Below, in pieces: positions 41,227 to 45,282 of a stretch of 45,282 nt of DNA (positions within the stretch are counted from its first letter, which is position 1; each line of letters opens with the position of its first letter). The notes beneath the pieces are model-generated. The model was not told where the DNA came from and did no database searches. It was given only the letters and a program-made list of their open reading frames with translations. This stretch comes from an uncultured Saprospiraceae bacterium (lineage in GTDB: Bacteria; Bacteroidota; Bacteroidia; Chitinophagales; Saprospiraceae), in the NCBI GenBank assembly GCA_947311105.1, contig CAMZKG010000025.1, positions 1-45,282 of the forward strand. Direction: 5' to 3'. The position numbers were made by a program, and so were the translations under genes.

Positions 41227-42024
41227 TTGAGACACATACTAAACATATTGATAATCTCGGTACTGTTGTCTTGCTCTCCAAAACCCAACGGGCAAGAAAA
41301 AAAACTGGATAAATTTGAGATACCGACAATTATCCAAACTGAAAATATTGATTCTGTGACCTACTTCGTAAATAGATCTTTGTCCGAGACACGGGGTGAA
41401 TTTATAAGCAAGTACAAATTCTCGGAATCAATAACTATTAGTGAAAAGCAAGACACGTCTTTACTACAAGATTTTATCTGGGAGTATTTTAGACCATACG
41501 ATGACAGCTTGGCTACAGATGGTTTTCAATTAAAAACCGATTATAAAACAACTTTCGCGCACAGATCCTGCTGGGGTGATTTTGGGCATTACTTCCCAGT
41601 ATTTGTTGTCAATGAAACAAACGAAACTAAACTTTTTCTTGGTAAAGTAGGTTCCATGTTTGCTATTCAAGAAGCACTTGATTCAAGTAGACAGTGGCGA
41701 CCAATTGAAAGTAACGCTTTTGAATTTTGTGGCAATGCGTACTGGGGGCTTAAAGTGCACCCAAAAGAATTTGTACTTTTTGTAATGCCTAAATACAGCG
41801 GAGACTTTGAAACCTTATTAAGGGTTAGGCTAAAAATTGGAGACAATATCTACGTTTCCCAACCCTATAAAGGGACAATTAACCCGAATCAATTTTATTT
41901 GAAACGGAATGACAGGAAGCAGATTAAGAACGACCCTGTAAGGTCTATAAAGTATGAGTTCTACGGAGCAATACCAAAAGAATGTGATATGGGAGAATTA
42001 AAAACAGTGACAGCGAATAAGTAG
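41227..42024 (+). CDS. Hypothetical lipoprotein with TTG start
   Basis: A 265-residue protein with a lipoprotein signal (ILIISVLLSC, Cys16) when read from the TTG at 41227; no ATG lies before the lipobox. Mature-part landmarks are HRSCWGDFGHYFPVFVVNETNETKLFLGKVG (~114-144) and FCGNAYWGLKVHPKEFVLFVMPKYSGDFETLLRVRLKIGDNIYVSQPYKGTINPNQF (~166-222), a beta-rich pattern. I do not recognise a family. It is 17 bp after the second nucleotidyltransferase and shares its A+T-rich base composition, so it may be carried on the same block. Confidence 0.75.
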   Translation: MRHILNILIISVLLSCSPKPNGQEKKLDKFEIPTIIQTENIDSVTYFVNRSLSETRGEFISKYKFSESITISEKQDTSLLQDFIWEYFRPYDDSLATDGFQLKTDYKTTFAHRSCWGDFGHYFPVFVVNETNETKLFLGKVGSMFAIQEALDSSRQWRPIESNAFEFCGNAYWGLKVHPKEFVLFVMPKYSGDFETLLRVRLKIGDNIYVSQPYKGTINPNQFYLKRNDRKQIKNDPVRSIKYEFYGAIPKECDMGELKTVTANK

Positions 42025-42161
42025 AACAATTAATTGTTGTTCCAAGGATAGGTGCTGCGCTGTGTGCCAGCTTCCCTTCCTTGTACGACATCTAAATATA
42101 ATGTATTTGTTAGTCTGTTAGTCTAGATAAATACAGCGCTGTAAAGAACTGTAATTTTCAA

Positions 42162-42178
42162 GCTACACCCGTTACACC
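42162..42178. repeat. Single unit of the CGCTACACCCGTTACAC family
   Basis: GCTACACCCGTTACACC lies 4 bp from the stop codon (42182) of the minus-strand DUF502 gene, the same position relative to a gene end as the two arrays of this family. The gap 42025-42181 otherwise holds a short inverted repeat (GAACAATTAATTGTTGTTC at 42022-42040) and no gene. Confidence 0.6.
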
Positions 42179-42181
42179 TTA

Positions 42182-42799
42182 TTACTTACGTCTCTTGCTA
42201 ATTTCAAAAACCTTTTCAGAACCTACGCCCATACCTATGATGGTACGCATTGCATCTTCTGTCTTAATATTTGGGGTATGAATAATTTGATGCTCCTGAA
42301 CATGAAAAATAAATCCATTGGTCGGATTGGGTGCTGTGGGTACAAAAACGGTATAGATGCCTAGTTCGGGGTTACTATCTGTCAAAAAACCCGTCATCAA
42401 TACGCCTGATCCATAAGCATCCACTAGGACAACTTCCGAAAAAGGCATCTTTTCTACACCTGAAAACTGCTGAACTGTTTTTTTTATGACGCTATAAAGC
42501 GGCAATTTTACTAGATACTTTCGCTCAAATCCATCAAATATATTTTTACCTATTCGTGTACGCACAAAAAGCCCTAAAAAGAAGAAGAGTAAAATGACCA
42601 ACACGAAAGCGATGACATTATAAAAAATTTGCGGCAATTCTACATCCAAAGAATGATGAATAAGCATGGCTATTGGCTTTAACATCTTTGTAATGATACC
42701 AATCAAGGATTTTGCCAGCATGACGACGATTGCCAAAGGCAAAAGCACTATAAACCCACCCAAAAGGGTTGTATTTATAAAGTTTTTTATCCTTTTCAT
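42182..42799 (-). CDS. DUF502 membrane protein
   Basis: A 205-residue protein with two membrane segments (LGGFIVLLPLAIVVMLAKSLIGII and VIAFVLVILLFFFLGLFV) and the DUF502 signature region LPLYSVIKKTVQQFSG, VLVDAYGSGVLMTGFLT and YTVFVPTAPNPTNGFIFHV, the last a typical P-T-x-P-N-P-T-x-G motif. Function is unknown; homologues occur in bacteria and plants. It starts 7 bp after the glutathione-peroxidase-like gene and is probably the last gene of that transcript. Confidence 0.9.
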   Translation of the reverse strand: MKRIKNFINTTLLGGFIVLLPLAIVVMLAKSLIGIITKMLKPIAMLIHHSLDVELPQIFYNVIAFVLVILLFFFLGLFVRTRIGKNIFDGFERKYLVKLPLYSVIKKTVQQFSGVEKMPFSEVVLVDAYGSGVLMTGFLTDSNPELGIYTVFVPTAPNPTNGFIFHVQEHQIIHTPNIKTEDAMRTIIGMGVGSEKVFEISKRRK

Positions 42800-42806
42800 T
42801 GCTTGG

Positions 42807-43376
42807 TTATTTTGAAGTATTCAACAATCTTACTATTTCCTTCTCCAATTTTTTGGGCTTAGTCATTGGTGCATACCTTTTAATCGGCTTACCTTCTCTG
42901 TCAATGAGAAACTTAGTAAAATTCCATTTTATTTTACTGCCAAAAGTACCCCCTAGTTCTTGCTTTAGATATTTAAATATCGGGTGGGTCAACTCACCAT
43001 TGACATCAATTTTTTGCGTAAGCTGAAAGGTGACTCCATGATTTTTTTGACAATACTGTATCATAGACTCGTTAGTTTCTGGCTCTTGATTTCTGAATTG
43101 ATTGCAAGGAAACCCAATAACCACCAGACCTTTATCGGCATATTTTTGATGCAAATCTTGTAGTCCTTCAAATTGTGGCGCAAACCCACAACGCGTCGCT
43201 GTATTCACCACCAAAACGACTTTCCCCTTAAAATCCGCCATCGGCAGCTCTTTTCCGTCAGGTGTTTTTGCTTTTAAATCGTAAAAAGGCATGGATCGCT
43301 TTTTTGAAGGCTTGGCTTTTTGTACCGATTGGCAAGCCGCTAAGCCTATGAGTAAAAAAATTAGATATTTGCTCAT
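42807..43376 (-). CDS. Glutathione peroxidase family lipoprotein
   Basis: A 189-residue thioredoxin-fold peroxidase preceded by a lipoprotein signal (IGLAAC, Cys15). The peroxidatic cysteine is in VVNTATRCGFAPQFEGLQ (Cys63); FPCNQFRNQEP supplies the conserved Gln and a likely resolving Cys, and KWNFTKFLID carries the catalytic Trp-Asn. Such Cys-type enzymes reduce lipid or hydrogen peroxides, mostly using thioredoxin-like donors. The lipid anchor places it at the membrane facing the periplasm. Its start is 1 bp after the tryptophanase stop, so the two are co-transcribed. Confidence 0.92.
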   Translation of the reverse strand: MSKYLIFLLIGLAACQSVQKAKPSKKRSMPFYDLKAKTPDGKELPMADFKGKVVLVVNTATRCGFAPQFEGLQDLHQKYADKGLVVIGFPCNQFRNQEPETNESMIQYCQKNHGVTFQLTQKIDVNGELTHPIFKYLKQELGGTFGSKIKWNFTKFLIDREGKPIKRYAPMTKPKKLEKEIVRLLNTSK

Positions 43377-43377
43377 C

Positions 43378-44757
43378 TTAATCTATGTAATCAAACCATG
43401 AAGTAAAGTGTCTCAAAAATGCAGGCTCTTTGGTAATTTTAATCCCCTTTACCTTTTGACGATCTTTCATCAACTCGCCAAACACTTCGATTACGTAGTC
43501 GATGTGACTTTGGGTGTAAACCCGTCTTGGGATCGCCATTCTAACTAATTCCATGCTCGCTGGAACAAACTCTCCAGCATCATTTTTCGCTCCAAACATA
43601 ACAGAACCTATCTCTACCGCTCTCACTCCACCGATTTTATAAAGCTCTATGGCCAATGCCTGTCCAGGGTATTGCTCTGGTGGAATATGCGGATAAAATG
43701 CTTTTGCATCTACATATACTGCATGACCACCTACAGGCTGAATAATTGGCACACCCAATTCCATAATTTTATTTCCAAGATAAGCGGTGCTCGTCACCCG
43801 ATAATGCAAGTAATCTGGCTCAAATACTTCCTTGATACCTATCGCAATCGCTTCCATATCACGCCCAGTTAAGCCACCATAAGTAGAAAAACCTTCGGTC
43901 ACAATGAGTGTTGTTTTACATTCATCCGCTAGCTGCTCATCATTTAGGGCAAGAAACCCGCCCATATTGACTAAGGCATCTTTTTTGGCGCTCATAATCG
44001 CTCCGTCTCCTAGCGAAAGCATCTTTTTGGCGATGTCTTCATAAGTCCAATCCTTATAGGCTTCTTCTCTATGCTTAATAAAATAAGCATTTTCGGCAAC
44101 GCGACACATATCAAAAATAAAGAAAACGCCATGTTTTTTACATATTTCGGCAACGGCTTCTGCATTAGCCATACTTGCTGGCTGCCCACCGCCACTATTA
44201 TTGGTTATCGTTAGGATCACCGCCCCTATATTTTGGGCTCCATGCTCTATGATTAAACGATCAAGTTTCTCTGTGTCCATATTGCCTTTAAAAGGGTGCA
44301 AGGACGAAGGCTGTGTACCTTCCGGGATAGGAATATCAAAAGCTTTGGCGCCAGAAAACTCAATATTGGCTCTCGTCGTATCAAAATGTGTATTTGAAAT
44401 AAATATTTTCCCGGGCCCGCCTATCTTGGTATAAAGCAGATGTTCGGCGGCACGCCCTTGGTGAGTGGGCAAGATATATTTGTAGCCTGTTAGTTCTTTG
44501 ATGGCCGTTTCCATGCGTTTCCAGCTTCGAGCGCCTGCGTAGCTTTCGTCGCCGCGCATGATACCGCCCCATTGGTTGGCACTCATAGCGGAAGTTCCAC
44601 TATCGGTCAACAAATCAATGATCACGTCTTCTGCATCAATCAAAAAAGGATTGTAATGAGCTTTTTTCAGGATTTCGATACGCTCGGCTTCTGACGTCAG
44701 CTTGATAGGTTCGACAACTTTTATTCGAAAAGGTTCGATAGTTACTTTATGGTGCAT
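43378..44757 (-). CDS. tnaA: Tryptophanase
   Basis: A 459-residue PLP enzyme of the tryptophanase / tyrosine phenol-lyase family: DLLTDSGTSAMSANQWGGIMRGDESYAGA, LPTHQGRAAEHLLY, FDMCRVAENAYFI, SAKKDALVNMGG with the PLP lysine near residue 259, and TIPRRVYTQSHIDYV. GVRAVEIGS matches tryptophanase; tyrosine phenol-lyases have an Arg (M-E-R-G) at that place, so tryptophanase is favoured. It cleaves tryptophan to indole, pyruvate and ammonia. ATG 44757 is preferred over 44802, which lies in the promoter-proximal leader. No TnaC-like leader peptide was found. It heads a tnaA-gpx-DUF502 cluster. Confidence 0.9.
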   Translation of the reverse strand: MHHKVTIEPFRIKVVEPIKLTSEAERIEILKKAHYNPFLIDAEDVIIDLLTDSGTSAMSANQWGGIMRGDESYAGARSWKRMETAIKELTGYKYILPTHQGRAAEHLLYTKIGGPGKIFISNTHFDTTRANIEFSGAKAFDIPIPEGTQPSSLHPFKGNMDTEKLDRLIIEHGAQNIGAVILTITNNSGGGQPASMANAEAVAEICKKHGVFFIFDMCRVAENAYFIKHREEAYKDWTYEDIAKKMLSLGDGAIMSAKKDALVNMGGFLALNDEQLADECKTTLIVTEGFSTYGGLTGRDMEAIAIGIKEVFEPDYLHYRVTSTAYLGNKIMELGVPIIQPVGGHAVYVDAKAFYPHIPPEQYPGQALAIELYKIGGVRAVEIGSVMFGAKNDAGEFVPASMELVRMAIPRRVYTQSHIDYVIEVFGELMKDRQKVKGIKITKEPAFLRHFTSWFDYID

Positions 44758-44813
44758 GTTTTCATTTTTGATGATGGATAGTGCAAGGGTTAGCTTGCGC
44801 AAAAAAATTGGTT

Positions 44814-44821
44814 CAAAGATA
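44814..44821 (-). promoter_or_regulatory. -7 box (TATCTTTG) of tnaA
   Basis: Minus-strand TAnnTTTG match 57 bp before ATG 44757. No clear TTG at -33. Confidence 0.5.
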
Positions 44822-44887
44822 GGTAAAAGTGTTGGACTGAAGGCACCTAGTTGACGAAATGTCGTTAAATCTCTAGTTATCGGCTAG

Positions 44888-44940
44888 AGCTTCGGTACTT
44901 AGAAAAGACGTATTTATTATCAGCTTTTTAAAAACATTGG
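44888..44940 (+). repeat. Dispersed element family A, partial copy
   Basis: GCTTCGGTACTTAGAAAAGA ... TTATTATCAGCTTTTTAAAAA ... ATTGG matches 32846-32900 (TTTCGGTAGTTAGAAAAGA ... GCATTATCAGCTTTTTGAAAA). It lies between divergent genes at the window end; no gene is present from 44822 to 45084. Confidence 0.6.
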
Positions 44941-45041
44941 TTATATAAAATAAAAAACAATACTCTAAAAACTACAGTCTATATACTTTAGCTTTCTTTA
45001 ACATTTAAGCCTAAATATTTGTTAAGTACGGTACTAGGATT

Positions 45042-45071
45042 TTGTTGCTCTCCTTAATTCTTATATATTTG
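45042..45071 (+). promoter_or_regulatory. Promoter of the truncated secreted-protein ORF
   Basis: TTG at 45042-45044, a 19-nt spacer, and TATATTTG at 45064-45071, 13 bp before the ATG at 45085. Confidence 0.6.
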
Positions 45072-45084
45072 CTAAAAAGCTAAA

Positions 45085-45192
45085 ATGAAATCAATCCTAG
45101 TTTTACTTATCTCACTATGTAGTTTTACCATGTTGTTTGCACAGAAAAAGCACACTATAAAAGCTGGAATGCTACAGCTATTCTCGGTATGA
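45085..45192 (+). pseudogene. Truncated secreted-protein gene (signal peptide then early stop)
   Basis: A good promoter and an ATG open a convincing signal peptide (MKSILVLLISLCSFTMLFAQ) but the frame ends at TGA after 35 codons (KKHTIKAGMLQLFSV). The other two frames also close soon. It looks like the beginning of an outer-membrane or secreted protein gene broken by a frameshift or deletion, or a very short secreted peptide. The window ends 90 bp later, so the rest cannot be judged. Confidence 0.45.
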
Positions 45193-45282
45193 AAATTTTC
45201 ATATATGATTTATTCCAATAAAGGCATATCTACTTGTTTTCTTTTAGTGATGAAAAAATAGATGGCTTTCATTGATGCCGCA

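Noticed and set aside
39297-42130. Integron gene-cassette array with attC sites
   Set aside because: GTTAG/CTAAC motifs occur near the block ends, but I could not fold a convincing attC with both simple and long arms, and no integrase is visible.
43378-44757. Tyrosine phenol-lyase as identity of the tnaA gene
   Set aside because: The Arg that marks tyrosine phenol-lyases after R-A-M-E is Ile here (GVRAVEIGS), matching tryptophanases.
44758-44900. TnaC-like tryptophan leader peptide upstream of tryptophanase
   Set aside because: No short ORF with a Trp codon and following Rho or stalling features was found.

Overview
The window comes from a gliding-type Bacteroidota, most likely a Saprospiria/Saprospiraceae-like lineage (inference from gene content). 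Evidence: several type IX secretion (T9SS) substrates with C-terminal sorting domains, PorP/SprF-, PorE- and PorV-like proteins, many lipoproteins and AQ-type signal peptides, and promoters of the Bacteroidota form TTG-N19-22-TAnnTTTG ahead of many genes. No rRNA, tRNA or CRISPR was seen, and no transposase or integrase gene was recognised.

Layout. 1-10.1 kb: the end of a PKD-repeat T9SS substrate built from nearly identical 480-bp units; a 3-hydroxyacyl-CoA dehydrogenase whose promoter abuts five palindromic 25-bp repeats; a small lipoprotein; a LuxE-like acyl-protein synthetase; and a giant SprB-repeat adhesin. 10.4-15.9 kb: CvpA, a small secreted protein, a beta-propeller lipoprotein, PolX, a DUF1573 lipoprotein and a UbiA-type prenyltransferase. 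15.9-19.5 kb: a methionine operon on the minus strand (metY, metX, ACT-less aspartate kinase) behind a leader holding two Met-rich leader peptides, each followed by an intrinsic terminator. 19.7-24.3 kb: a T9SS type-B cassette (gliding C-terminal-domain substrate, PorP/SprF, PorE-like OmpA protein). 24.4-30.9 kb, minus strand: CDF metal transporter, PorV-like protein, NYN-cold-shock fusion, PepT, TPR-DUF2141 fusion. 31.4-36.6 kb: DUF2142 membrane protein, TonB-dependent receptor, a small unknown ORF, a TIGR04282 glycosyltransferase. 37.0-45.3 kb: a 23-residue membrane micro-ORF, RecJ, an A+T-rich block with two overlapping RlaP-type nucleotidyltransferases and a lipoprotein, the tnaA-gpx-DUF502 cluster, and a truncated secreted-protein gene at the edge.

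The most interesting object is the methionine leader. Its two peptide ORFs are each 28 codons including the stop. One carries Met at codons 9 and 11-13, the other six Met codons between codons 13 and 21. Each is followed by a terminator and has a complementary segment placed to act as antiterminator. This is the architecture of ribosome-mediated attenuation, repeated in tandem, upstream of an operon whose aspartate kinase has lost its allosteric ACT domains.

Intergenic DNA is unusually patterned: arrays of mini-hairpins with GAA loops, arrays of a 17-bp CCGTTACAC-type repeat starting next to stop codons, a MITE-like family with terminal inverted repeats and a perfect 8-bp target duplication at one copy, a second dispersed element family, and a highly iterated 10-mer, TTGCGCAAGC, found exactly ten times.
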